This document shows, piece by piece, positions 45,393 through 53,797 of a DNA stretch of 64,000 nucleotides. The translations under genes and the position numbers were made by a program. Source of the DNA: Rhodanobacteraceae bacterium (lineage in GTDB: Bacteria > Pseudomonadota > Gammaproteobacteria > Xanthomonadales > SZUA-5). The stretch is from NCBI GenBank assembly GCA_016717705.1, contig JADKFD010000001.1:186001-250000 (forward strand). Direction: 5' to 3'. The notes under the pieces are model-generated. The model ran no database searches, was not told the DNA's origin, and saw only the letters and a program-made list of their open reading frames with translations. Every line of letters begins with the position of its first letter. The first letter of the stretch is position 1.

Positions 45393-46569
45393 AGCGGATC
45401 TCGTCTTCGTCACCGTCGTCTTCGTCGTCTCGGGCACGCTCGCCGTGACTGCCGTAAACGCGCGCAGTCTGGTTGGCGTGGTTCCACAGGGCGTCTGCCG
45501 CCTCGCGCCAGGGCTTGCCGGACACCAGATCGAGCCCGCCGCGCAGCGCCGCTTCGACCTCGCTCGGCCAGGAGTGATCGGCCAGCAGGTACAGGTAATC
45601 GGCGATCAGTTCCAGCGCCGCCTCCAGCGAGCGCCCGACCGCGCGCAATTCGCCGGTGGTCTGCATGCGATGGCCGGCGCCGAGCATCGAGGTCAGCAGC
45701 GAGGGCGTGCCCTCGTGCAGCGGATTGATCGCGAAGCGGGCGTTGCCCAGGCACGCGCGCAATTCCTCCACCGGCACCTGGCGCATCTCCTTGATGCACT
45801 TGGCCAGCGCGCTGTCGCGCTTGTTCGGGTTTTCGTCCTTGTCGGTGTAGGCATCGGCGCTCTCGTTCAGAGCCGCACGCACGCTGCCGAACAGCGGCAA
45901 GGTGTAACGCACCTGATTGGCCGCATACGAACCGAGCGCATCGAGGAACCGCACCGAGCGCCGCCGCCGCGACTCCTGCATCAGCTCGTTGACGGTAGTC
46001 CAATGGGTATTCCAGATTTCCAGCGCGCGGGCGAACTCGGCCTCGTCCAGCGGCGCCACCGGTTCGCGGTCGGAAGCCTCGACGCCGAATCGATGCGCCA
46101 GCCAGCCATCGTTGCTGTCCGACTCCATCGCCATGCGCTGCAGCACTTCGGCCAGCTTGGACGGATGCAACAGCGACAAGCGGTCGCGGAATTCCAGCGA
46201 CACGGTGTCGTCATGCAAGCGCGGCTGGAACAGCTGGCCGGTGGCGCTCAGGCGGGTCAGCACATAGCGCAGAGCGGCGGTCGACTGCGCCGCTGGCGTC
46301 AACGCCATCAATGCCGTGCTCAGCACCAGCGAGTCGTCGTCGATGTGCACGCGCACGCGCGCCGAGCCCTGGACGAAACACAGCGGAGCCTGGGCCAGGT
46401 CGGGAATCTCGATATCGGGCAGCAGGTAGCCGAGCGTCTCGTGGACCGCCGTCAGGTACTCACCCGCCTCGTAGGACTCGATCGCGCGGTCACGCCGGGC
46501 GTAGTCGCGCGGCGCCACCGCCAGGCGATGGCGTATCGGCTGCGGACATTGGAGTGATGCAATGGACAT
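45382..46569 (-). CDS. uncharacterised partner of the trypsin-like protease
   Basis: 395 residues, cytoplasmic. The N-terminal 160 residues have alternating strands and helices, including RVRVHIDDDSLVLSTALMAL and LHDDTVSLEFRDRLSLLHPS, which suggest the same YbjN/CesT-type fold as in the protease tail. The middle is helical (VNELMQESRRRRSVRFLDAL). The C-terminus is helical and ends in the acidic DDEDDGDEDE. I recognise no catalytic residues. Its 11-base overlap with the protease gene indicates coupled translation; it could be substrate, adaptor or inhibitor. Confidence 0.8.
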   Translation of the reverse strand: MSIASLQCPQPIRHRLAVAPRDYARRDRAIESYEAGEYLTAVHETLGYLLPDIEIPDLAQAPLCFVQGSARVRVHIDDDSLVLSTALMALTPAAQSTAALRYVLTRLSATGQLFQPRLHDDTVSLEFRDRLSLLHPSKLAEVLQRMAMESDSNDGWLAHRFGVEASDREPVAPLDEAEFARALEIWNTHWTTVNELMQESRRRRSVRFLDALGSYAANQVRYTLPLFGSVRAALNESADAYTDKDENPNKRDSALAKCIKEMRQVPVEELRACLGNARFAINPLHEGTPSLLTSMLGAGHRMQTTGELRAVGRSLEAALELIADYLYLLADHSWPSEVEAALRGGLDLVSGKPWREAADALWNHANQTARVYGSHGERARDDEDDGDEDEIRYDA

Positions 46570-46779
46570 GAACAGGAATGCTCAGCACGTGACAGCGAGC
46601 GCGGAGTCTTGCAGCGTGTCATGGGGTGTGCAAGCGCCCGCAACGGCGCAGGTTCAGCATGCGCGTGCAGCCTCATGCCTCGCGACCCCGCGAAATACGC
46701 TTGGAACGACTGCGCCCGCACAGCGATACTTGGCGCAACCGGGGACCCTGGTCCCACCGCAAGCTGTCGCGAGCGCCTC

Positions 46780-47322
46780 ATGAACCGATACGTCGCCCTG
46801 CTGCGCGCCATCAATGTCGGCGGCCGCAACGTGAAGATGGATGCGCTGCGCGAGGTGTTCGTGCAGTTGGGTTTCCATGCCGTCGACACCCATCTGGCCA
46901 GCGGCAACGTGTTGTTCGATTCCAACGCCAATTCCCTGCTGGCGGTGCGCGCGCGCATTGAAAGCGCGCTCGAACGCGCGCTCGGCTTCGAGGTGGCCAG
47001 CATTCTGCGCCTGCAGGGCGAACTGGCACCGGTCGCCGCGCGCGCACAGGCGCTGCAATCGCGGCCGGGTATCGTCGCCGCCAACGTCGGCTTCTTCGCC
47101 GAACCGCCGGGTGCCGCAGGCGAGCGCGCGCTGAAGGTCTTGCGCAGCGAGATCGACGATCTGGAACTGGACGGTCGCGAACTCTACTGGGCCTGCGCCC
47201 TGAAGCAGAGCGAATCGAGCTTCGATAGCGGCAAGCTCGAGCGCGCGCTGAAAATGCCGGTGACCTTCCGCGGCGCCAATACGGTGGTGCAGCTGGCGGC
47301 GAAAGCGCGTCCGGCTGCCTGA
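46780..47322 (+). CDS. DUF1697 family protein
   Basis: 180 residues. Starts MNRYVALLRAINVGGRNVKM, the family signature, followed by FHAVDTHLASGNVLFDSNAN and GRELYWACALKQSESSFDSG. DUF1697 proteins are small cytoplasmic proteins with unknown function. The ATG at 46780 is preferred over a longer upstream reading because the start motif is conserved. Confidence 0.9.
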   Translation: MNRYVALLRAINVGGRNVKMDALREVFVQLGFHAVDTHLASGNVLFDSNANSLLAVRARIESALERALGFEVASILRLQGELAPVAARAQALQSRPGIVAANVGFFAEPPGAAGERALKVLRSEIDDLELDGRELYWACALKQSESSFDSGKLERALKMPVTFRGANTVVQLAAKARPAA

Positions 47323-47343
47323 TCCCCTGCCGCCCGGGCTCTG

Positions 47344-47437
47344 GTAGGCCGTTGTATCGCGCAGCGATTCACCGGCGCTTTTGCATACACCCGCGCAAGT
47401 ACCCGGTGAACGCGCGGACGCGCGTACACCGGGCTAC
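47344..47437 (-). repeat. GTAG-footed inverted repeat pair, family D, at PLD gene stop
   Basis: Contains GTAGGCCGTTGTATCGCGCA on the left and, in reverse, GTAGCCCGGTGTACGCGCG on the right. The right-hand foot supplies the TAG stop (47434-47436) of the PLD nuclease gene. Confidence 0.8.
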
Positions 47438-48123
47438 ATGAAGCGCGCCCACAAGGCCTCGAACTGACCGGCAAACTCGCGCAATTGTTGCGGATCGTTG
47501 GTCGCCACCAGGTTCTCTTCGTTGACCTGACTGGCGCTGCGGGTCCAGTTGAAGCTGCCGTTGAGCAGCCAGCGCTCGTCGAACAGCGCGAACTTGTGGT
47601 GCATGTGGGCGTCGGAATCGTCCAGCACGATGGCAATGCCTGCCTCGCGCAGCCGCTGGATGTCGCTGCCGGCGTCGTGTCGCTTGTCGTCGTCGCTGAT
47701 CACGCGCACAGCGACCCGTCGCCGGTGCGCCGCGAGGATGGCCGCGGTGATGTCGTCGTCAGCGATGGTGAACACGCAGATATCGGCGCGCTTGCGGCAA
47801 CTGCCGATGTGGTTGATCACCGCGGCCCGACATTCGCTGCCCGGACTGAACCACACCTCGGTCTCGATCACCACCGGCGCGGCGACTTGGTCGAGCACTT
47901 TCACCACGTCGTTCAGCCACTTGACCAGCGCCGGCATCGAGGCGGCCTGGAGCGGATCGCGGGCGCGCGCCAGCACCAGTTCGAAAGCGTGATTGCGCAG
48001 TTGCCGCAACTGGTCGATGCGCCACGGCCGGGCGCTCAAGTCGGCGACCAGCGCGTGCTTCTCCGGCGTGGTCAGCACGGCGTCGTCGATGCTGCGGTCG
48101 ATGCGGTCGAGCAAGGCTTGCAT
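47434..48123 (-). CDS. phospholipase D-like domain protein (putative nuclease)
   Basis: 229 residues. The N-terminal 90 residues are helical. The C-terminal half is one PLD domain with the HxK(x4)D motif in DAHMHHKFALFDERW, followed by LLNGSFNWTRSASQVNEEN. This single-motif form resembles Nuc endonuclease and mitochondrial cardiolipin hydrolase, which work as dimers. It has no signal peptide. The nucleic acid or lipid target is unknown. It may be a stand-alone nuclease. The TAG stop lies inside a family D repeat. Confidence 0.88.
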   Translation of the reverse strand: MQALLDRIDRSIDDAVLTTPEKHALVADLSARPWRIDQLRQLRNHAFELVLARARDPLQAASMPALVKWLNDVVKVLDQVAAPVVIETEVWFSPGSECRAAVINHIGSCRKRADICVFTIADDDITAAILAAHRRRVAVRVISDDDKRHDAGSDIQRLREAGIAIVLDDSDAHMHHKFALFDERWLLNGSFNWTRSASQVNEENLVATNDPQQLREFAGQFEALWARFM

Positions 48124-48169
48124 GGCGATTTCCGCGGCCTGGACGCCGGCATTGTATGAGCGCCGTGTA

Positions 48170-48250
48170 CGTAGGTCACGTTGGCCGCGGAGCGGCCGAC
48201 GTGACATTGCACGGTGTCACGTAGGCCCTGACGGGCCAACGTGACCTACA
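48170..48250. repeat. compound GTAG repeat, family C
   Basis: GTAGGTCACGTTGGCCGCGG on the left; in reverse on the right GTAGGTCACGTTGGCCCGTC. Together they fill the gap between two minus-strand genes. Confidence 0.85.
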
Positions 48251-48259
48251 AATTCGCGA

Positions 48260-51200
48260 TCAATACTGGCTCGGGTGCACCACCGGAATTGACAGCGGCT
48301 CGATCGCCACCGGTCCACGCTGCCAATGCGCGTTGGGCTCGGTGACGGTGTAGACGTCGGTCGTGGCGTTGCCGGCGCGGGCGCCGTTGAAGGCGAAGTC
48401 GACGGTACCACCGGCACTGCTGGTCGGGGCGATGGCCGTGCAGTCGGGACAAAAACCGCGATAGTTGAGCATGGACATGCGCTCGGTCGCGGCGTTGCTG
48501 CCCTGGCCGAGCACCCAGCGCGGCTGCCGGTTGCCATCGTAGAAGTACATGATGGCCACCCGCGTGGCGCCGCCGGTGTAGACGCTCAAGCCCCAACCGG
48601 GCTCGGCGGCGTTGTACCAGGTGCCGTTGCGGTTCGGATTCGATGGCGTGTAGGCCCCGAGCTGCGCTTCGAAAGCTTCGCTGCCGCTGCGCGTACCCAG
48701 GCGCCAGTTGAAGCTGGCGTGGGCGGCATCGGTGAAGTTCATGGTCAGCAAGCCGACCGCCGAAGCGACTGCCGCGCTGCCGTTCCAGGTGTAGCGCTTG
48801 AGCTCGGCGGTCCACGGATTGGAACGTGGGCCCACCGCCTGGTACCAGGTCGGCGTGCCGTCATCGTTGTAGGTGTACCAGGTGACGAATTGCACGTCGC
48901 CGGCAAATTGCAGATCGATGCCGTGGCCGCTGCGCGCCGGGTTGTACCACAGCCCGCCCATCGGCTTGAGCACGATCGAGCCGGCGTCGGCCGGGTTGGA
49001 ACCCTGCTTGATTTCGCTGGCATCGCCAATGCCGTCGCCATCACGGTCGATGCCAAGGCGCCGCGCCAGCCCGCGCGGCACCACGGTCAGGTCAACGGCG
49101 CACTGGCACTGATGCGCGCCTGCAATTCGGCGACGGTCAAAGCGGGGCTGCCATCGGCAGTGAGGAAACGATCGGCGGCGGCGTCATAGGCGTAACCAGC
49201 GCTGCCCGAATGCGCGACCAGATCGACCTTGGTACTGCGCGCCAGCGCCAGCAGTTGGCCGGCGCGCGCGGTCGCGCTGGGGCTGGTCAGCGTTTCCTGC
49301 TGACCGACCGCGGCATGGCTGTCCTTCGACAGCGGCGCCGGGGCGCCGAGGATCGGGTTGGCGTTGCCGAAATCGGATCCGGAGAAGGCCAGCGTCAGTG
49401 CCACCAGGTCAGCGACATCCTGGTCCGAGCGCACGCTGAACACGCGCGCCGACAGAAAGCGCGACAGCGAATCCACCGCGCCGTCGTGGAGAAAGCCAAA
49501 TCCGGCAACATTGTCGGTCTGCGTCAGCTCGAAGCCGGTCTTCTCGTACTGGTTGCGCAGCTGCGGCACCTTGATCGACACATTGGTCGAACCATCGGTG
49601 CTGACGATGCCGAGATGGTTCTCGCCCAGCGGGCCGATCGGCATCACGCTGCCACCGACCGGCACACCGAGCACGCCGAGGAACATCGGACCGTTGGCCG
49701 CCATGCCGGTGGGCAGGGTGTGACAACTGGCGCATTGCAGCGGGCTGTCGAGCAGCCCGGTGGTGTACAGGTCGAGCCCGCGCGTGGCGCTGCCGCTGAC
49801 CAGCGGGATGCCGGCCATCTGGAAGCGCCCGCTGGTGTAGTGACCGGGCAGCGGCAAGGATTGCGGCAGCGTGTTGTCGAGATTGCGGTGGGGATTGGGC
49901 GGGAACACCACGGTGGCGAGGAAGTTCTCGAAGTCCTGCATTTCCCCCGGGCTCAGTTGCACATCGTCGCCAAGCAGACCATGGAAGGCCGGGTTGAAGG
50001 CCTCCAGGCCGGCGCGGTCACCGCGCCAGTGCAGCGGCTCGTGGCCGATGATGTCCTGCATGGTCTGCGTGGTCATCGGCCCCTTCATGCCGTGCCAGTC
50101 CTCGCAACGCGGCGAGCCGATCTGGGTGATGCAGTTCTGGTCGAAGCGCTGCGGCGGCGCGGAAGGATCGCCCAGGTCCCAGGCCAGCCGGTCCATGCGC
50201 GCGTCGACGTGACAGGAGCCGCAGGACACCTGACCGAGGCCGGAGGTGCGGTGGGTGTCGTACAACAAAGGGCGGCCGGCGCGGATCGCCGCCGGCAGCG
50301 GATTGAACACCGGCGTGCGCGACAGTTCCACGCCAGCGGCGCTGTCGACCAGCGACAGCGAGGCCTCGAAGTGATTCCATACGTACAGCCGGCCGCGCGC
50401 ATTGTCCAGCGCCAGTCCTGCCGGGCCCTCGCCGACCGCGATCGGCGCGCCGACGCGCGCGCCGTTGGCATCGATGGCGATGACGTTGTTGGAACCCAGG
50501 CCCGCGACCCAGCCGCGCTGGCCGTCGGCGCGCCAGACGATCGCGCGCGGATCGCCGATGCTGCGGTTGCGCTCGGCCTGGGCAATGGTCGATTGCTGGT
50601 AGTTGAGATGCGGATTCAAGTCGACGATGGACTTGTTGCCGCCGACCGCGGTGTTCACCCGCGCCAGATGCACCTTGACGAACTTGCCGTTGACCTTGGG
50701 TTCGAAGCGCACCTCGTTGAAGGCTTCGGTACCGACCACAGTGGCTTCGCCGCTGGCCGGATTCACCGCCAGCGCCATGCCGATGTTCATCAGGCCGTTG
50801 ACGTAGCGCACGGCCAGCGTGTTGACGTCGATGACGGCAAGGTCATGGTCGAGCAGATTCCAGCCCGGGCGCCGGCCGGAAGCGCTGGCCAGCGAGCCGC
50901 TGACGAACTCGGTCCAGTCGCCGATATTGTCGTCGCGCCAGCGACCGTCGCTGCCGCGGCGCACGATCAGGCCGACGCGCGGCGGCGTGGCCGCCGGATT
51001 CAGTGGCGGATCGAATGTCGTGCCGGCATTCGGCGGCGGATTTTGTCCGCCGTAAGGACCGCGCGCGTCGTTTACGGCGTTCGGCAGAGTCGGCACGTTC
51101 AACAACAGACCACCGGACAAGATCGTCGTGTTGTTGCCGGATTCGAAGATCGCCGCGTAGACGCTGCGACCGTCGCTGCTGACCGCCAGCGCGCGCGGAT

Positions 51201-51672
51201 CTTCGGCCCGGATCGGCACCACGGTTGGCGCGGTGGCCAGATTGGCAGGATCGAAGACCTGCACCTGGTTGGCCTGCGAGCAGCTGACGAAGGCACGCGT
51301 ACCGGCGAACACCACGTCGAATGGTTCATCGGCGGTGACCAGCGTGGCGCGCACGCGGCGCGCGGCGACATCGATGATGCTGACCGAATCGGAGATGTGG
51401 TTGACCACCCACAGCTCGCCATCGTTGCGAAAACGCACCGACACCGGATCGACGCCGACCACGATGTGGCCGATGCTGACCGGCACTGCTTCGGAGACGT
51501 CGAACAGCTGCACGCGCTGGTCGGCGGTGTGCGCCACCGCCAGCAGCTTGCCGTCGGGGCTGAGGTCGAGCGCGTGAACCGGGTGGTTTTCCCAGTTGAC
51601 GAAGGGCAGATCGACGGCGGATGCGGCACTGGCCGAGACGGCAAGCAGCAAAGCAATGGTGTTGCGCAGCAC
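48260..51672 (-). pseudogene. secreted beta-propeller/di-haem cytochrome c protein, one frameshift
   Basis: Starts at GTG 51672 (GAGG ribosome site) with signal peptide LRNTIALLLAVSASAASA. An N-terminal YVTN/WD-like propeller (HPVHALDLSPDGKLLAVAHT, SVSIIDVAARRVRATLVTAD) is followed by cytochrome c parts with CXXCH in VSCGSCHVDARMD and LQCASCHTLPTGM. Reading stops at 49087; adding one G near 49094 joins it to a second frame with a DRDGDGIGD calcium site and a domain beginning GLWYNPARSGHGID. The rebuilt protein has about 1137 residues. Redox function with a protein or polymer substrate is inference; MauG-like peroxidases share this design. Confidence 0.85.
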
Positions 51673-51790
51673 GGGCGGACCTCGATCAGGAATTGCGCGG
51701 CCAGCATAAGCCCCGCAGGGCACTCAACGTGTCAGCAATGGTTGCGTTGACCGGCCCGGACCAGCGTCCGGACCCAGGGAAAAGCAACAT

Positions 51791-51829
51791 GTAGGTCACG
51801 TTGGCCGCTTAGCGGGCTACCTGACCTAC
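51791..51829. repeat. GTAG palindrome, family C, at a gene stop
   Basis: GTAGGTCACGTTGGCCGCTT followed by the complementary half ending CTGACCTAC. In reverse, its foot provides the TAG stop (51826-51828) of the next minus-strand gene. Confidence 0.85.
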
Positions 51830-52383
51830 GCCTGTGGGCAGGTCTTCGCCAACCCTGCCTTCAGCGCCGTGACCTGTTCCGCGGTCGCCGGCTGCGGACG
51901 GCCGCCACCACCGCCGTCGAAGATGACCTGCCACTGGCCATCCGGGGCGCGCAACCAGGTCGAGATGAACTGTCCGACCATGAAGCGTGGATCCGCGTCC
52001 GCCTTGGTGTTTTCGATCCAGTACGGACCGCGCGACAGGGCCACGCCGGTCGTACCCGCAATGGTCACGACATCCGGATACCAGCGCAGTACCAGCTCCT
52101 CGCCGCTGATGATCCCGGCCCACGACTCGGTCACGGCGTCGGCGCCACGGGTCAGGCCACCGCGTCCGTCGATGAACACCGTGTCGACGTGCAGATGTGC
52201 GCGGAAAGCCACGGCGTCGTGCGCCTCGACGCTGGCGGCGAAGCTCTTTTCGCGCTCCCAGGCAGCGCACTCAGTTGCCGACATCGGCACCCTGGGCGTC
52301 GCCGCCGGAGCGGGTGGGTCAGCGGCAAAGGCAAAATTGGAAGCGCCCAGCAGGACCCAGGCTACCAACCACTGGTGACTCAT
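51826..52383 (-). CDS. exported SnoaL/NTF2-like protein
   Basis: 185 residues with signal peptide MSHQWLVAWVLLGASNFAFA. The rest resembles the SnoaL-like/DUF4440 NTF2 fold: ECAAWEREKSFAASVEAHDA, FRAHLHVDTVFIDGRGGLTR and GQFISTWLRAPDGQWQVIFD. Such proteins may be small enzymes or ligand-binding proteins. The stop codon is part of a GTAG repeat. It is divergent from the VOC gene across a region with a 20-base G run. Confidence 0.85.
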   Translation of the reverse strand: MSHQWLVAWVLLGASNFAFAADPPAPAATPRVPMSATECAAWEREKSFAASVEAHDAVAFRAHLHVDTVFIDGRGGLTRGADAVTESWAGIISGEELVLRWYPDVVTIAGTTGVALSRGPYWIENTKADADPRFMVGQFISTWLRAPDGQWQVIFDGGGGGRPQPATAEQVTALKAGLAKTCPQA

Positions 52384-52475
52384 CGTTCATTCCTTTGCCG
52401 AGCGGCAGACCGCATCATCGGCCCCGCGCGCGGTGTCCGCCTGTGCAGGAAGTGCCAAGCGGCGGCGCCGTCGAA

Positions 52476-52495
52476 GGGGGGGGGGGGGGGGGGGG
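52476..52495 (+). repeat. 20-base G homopolymer in a divergent promoter region
   Basis: Twenty consecutive G, 63 bases before the ATG of the VOC gene and 92 bases before the SnoaL gene start. By far the longest homopolymer in the window. It could be a slippage-prone tract or a sequencing/assembly artefact. Confidence 0.9.
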
Positions 52496-52558
52496 CCCGC
52501 CAAAGGCGAATCGCCACTGGCAACAAGGGCACCCAACATCGTCACTGGAGGACAGCAG

Positions 52559-52957
52559 ATGAAACGCGTAACCGGTATCGGCGGCATCTTCATCAAGGCA
52601 CAGGACACCGAACGCATGGCCGACTGGTATCGCCGGCATCTGGGCATCGACATCCAGGCCTGGGGCGGCACTGCCTTTCGCTGGAACGATCCCGATCGTG
52701 TCGAGCCGGACGGCGGCGTCACCGTATGGAGTCTGTTCAAGGCTGACACGAGCTACTTCGCGCCGAGCACCGCGCCGTTCATGGTCAACTACCGGGTCGA
52801 TGACCTGCATGCGCTACTGGCCGCACTGCGCGCCGAGGGCTGCGAGGTCGACGCCAAGGTCGATGAATCCGAATACGGCAAGTTCGGCTGGGTGATGGAC
52901 CCGGAGGGCAACCGCATCGAGCTGTGGCAGCCGCCGGCGGGAGCGCCAACCGGATGA
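52559..52957 (+). CDS. VOC family (glyoxalase/bleomycin resistance-like) protein
   Basis: 132 residues of the vicinal oxygen chelate fold. It starts MKRVTGIGGIFIKAQDTERM and has WYRRHLGIDIQAWGG, then the C-terminal FGWVMDPEGNRIELWQPPAG with the metal-binding Glu. The first expected ligand His is not seen, so metal use is uncertain. A good ribosome site GGAGG is seven bases before the ATG. It overlaps trmJ by four bases (ATGA). Confidence 0.9.
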   Translation: MKRVTGIGGIFIKAQDTERMADWYRRHLGIDIQAWGGTAFRWNDPDRVEPDGGVTVWSLFKADTSYFAPSTAPFMVNYRVDDLHALLAALRAEGCEVDAKVDESEYGKFGWVMDPEGNRIELWQPPAGAPTG

Positions 52958-53706
52958 ACCCGGTCGTGACGGCGGGCTTCGACACCCTGGCGCGCATCCG
53001 CGTGGTGCTTTGCGACACCCTGGAGCCGTCCAACATCGGGGCGGCGGCGCGCGCGATGAAGACCATGGGCCTGTCGCGATTGACGCTGGTCAGACCCAAG
53101 CAGTTTCCCCACGGCATGGCGGTGCGCCTGGCGGTATCCGCCAACAACCTGCTCGATGACGCCGTCGTGGTGACCGAACTGGCCGCTGCCGTGGCCGGCT
53201 GTCACGCCGTGTACGGTGTCAGCGCGCGCCAGCGCAAGATTCCGGTGCGTGTGCTGGGGCCGCGCGAGATGGCGGCGCCGGCGCTGGCGACGGCTGGTGT
53301 GGCAGATGTTGCCGTGGTCTTTGGTGGCGAGGAAGCCGGCCTGAGCAATGACGATCTGCAGCTGTGCGACACCCTGGTGCAGATCCCGAGCGACCCTGGG
53401 TGCCGCTCGCTCAATCTCGCCGCCTCGGTGCAACTGATCGCCTGGGAATTGCGCATGGCGCTGCTGGCGCAAGCTGCACTTCCTCGCAGTCCGCGCTCGG
53501 ACGCGCCGATCGAGAATTTCGAGGAATTGATGGTGGCGCTCGACGGACTGTTGCTCGGCGCCGGCTACTACGGCAACAAGAACCGCGCGCTCACCCAGGA
53601 GAAGCTGCGCCGCATCCTGCAGCGCGCCGACCTGGGCCAGGATGACATCAGGATGCTGCGCGGGGTGATTGCGCAGTTGCGGTCCGCCACCGACGGGTCG
53701 ACATGA
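52954..53706 (+). CDS. trmJ: tRNA (cytidine/uridine-32-2'-O)-methyltransferase TrmJ
   Basis: SPOUT methyltransferase, 250 residues. It has LCDTLEPSNIGAAARAMKTM, LTLVRPKQFPHGMAVRLAVS, the knot segment VFGGEEAGLSNDDLQLCD and PSDPGCRSLNLAASVQLIAW, all characteristic of TrmJ. It methylates the ribose of residue 32 in several tRNAs. ttcA (20.8 kb) modifies the same tRNA position but is not linked. The ATG at 52954 overlaps the stop of the VOC gene. Confidence 0.95.
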   Translation: MNPVVTAGFDTLARIRVVLCDTLEPSNIGAAARAMKTMGLSRLTLVRPKQFPHGMAVRLAVSANNLLDDAVVVTELAAAVAGCHAVYGVSARQRKIPVRVLGPREMAAPALATAGVADVAVVFGGEEAGLSNDDLQLCDTLVQIPSDPGCRSLNLAASVQLIAWELRMALLAQAALPRSPRSDAPIENFEELMVALDGLLLGAGYYGNKNRALTQEKLRRILQRADLGQDDIRMLRGVIAQLRSATDGST

Positions 53707-53741
53707 GGCCTTTGCAGGGCCGCTGACCCGGCGACCGCAGT

Positions 53742-53770
53742 TGTGGGTCCGGACAAGGTCCGGACCCACA
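53742..53770. terminator. perfect palindrome between convergent genes
   Basis: 13-base arms TGTGGGTCCGGAC and GTCCGGACCCACA with a three-base loop, in the 91-base gap between trmJ and maeA. Probably a bidirectional terminator. Related half-sites GTCCGGACCCA occur near 51768 and 59943, so it may also be a repeat family. Confidence 0.75.
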
Positions 53771-53797
53771 GAATCAAGCGCCGCCCGCGCTTCGCGA

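Noticed and set aside
46570..46779. Possible small gene before the DUF1697 gene
   Set aside because: Short frames exist but none has a ribosome site or protein-like composition; the region more likely holds divergent promoters.
49210..51750. 846-residue plus-strand frame opposite the cytochrome/propeller gene
   Set aside because: Opposite strand carries CXXCH motifs and a signal peptide; the plus-strand frame has no recognisable domain.
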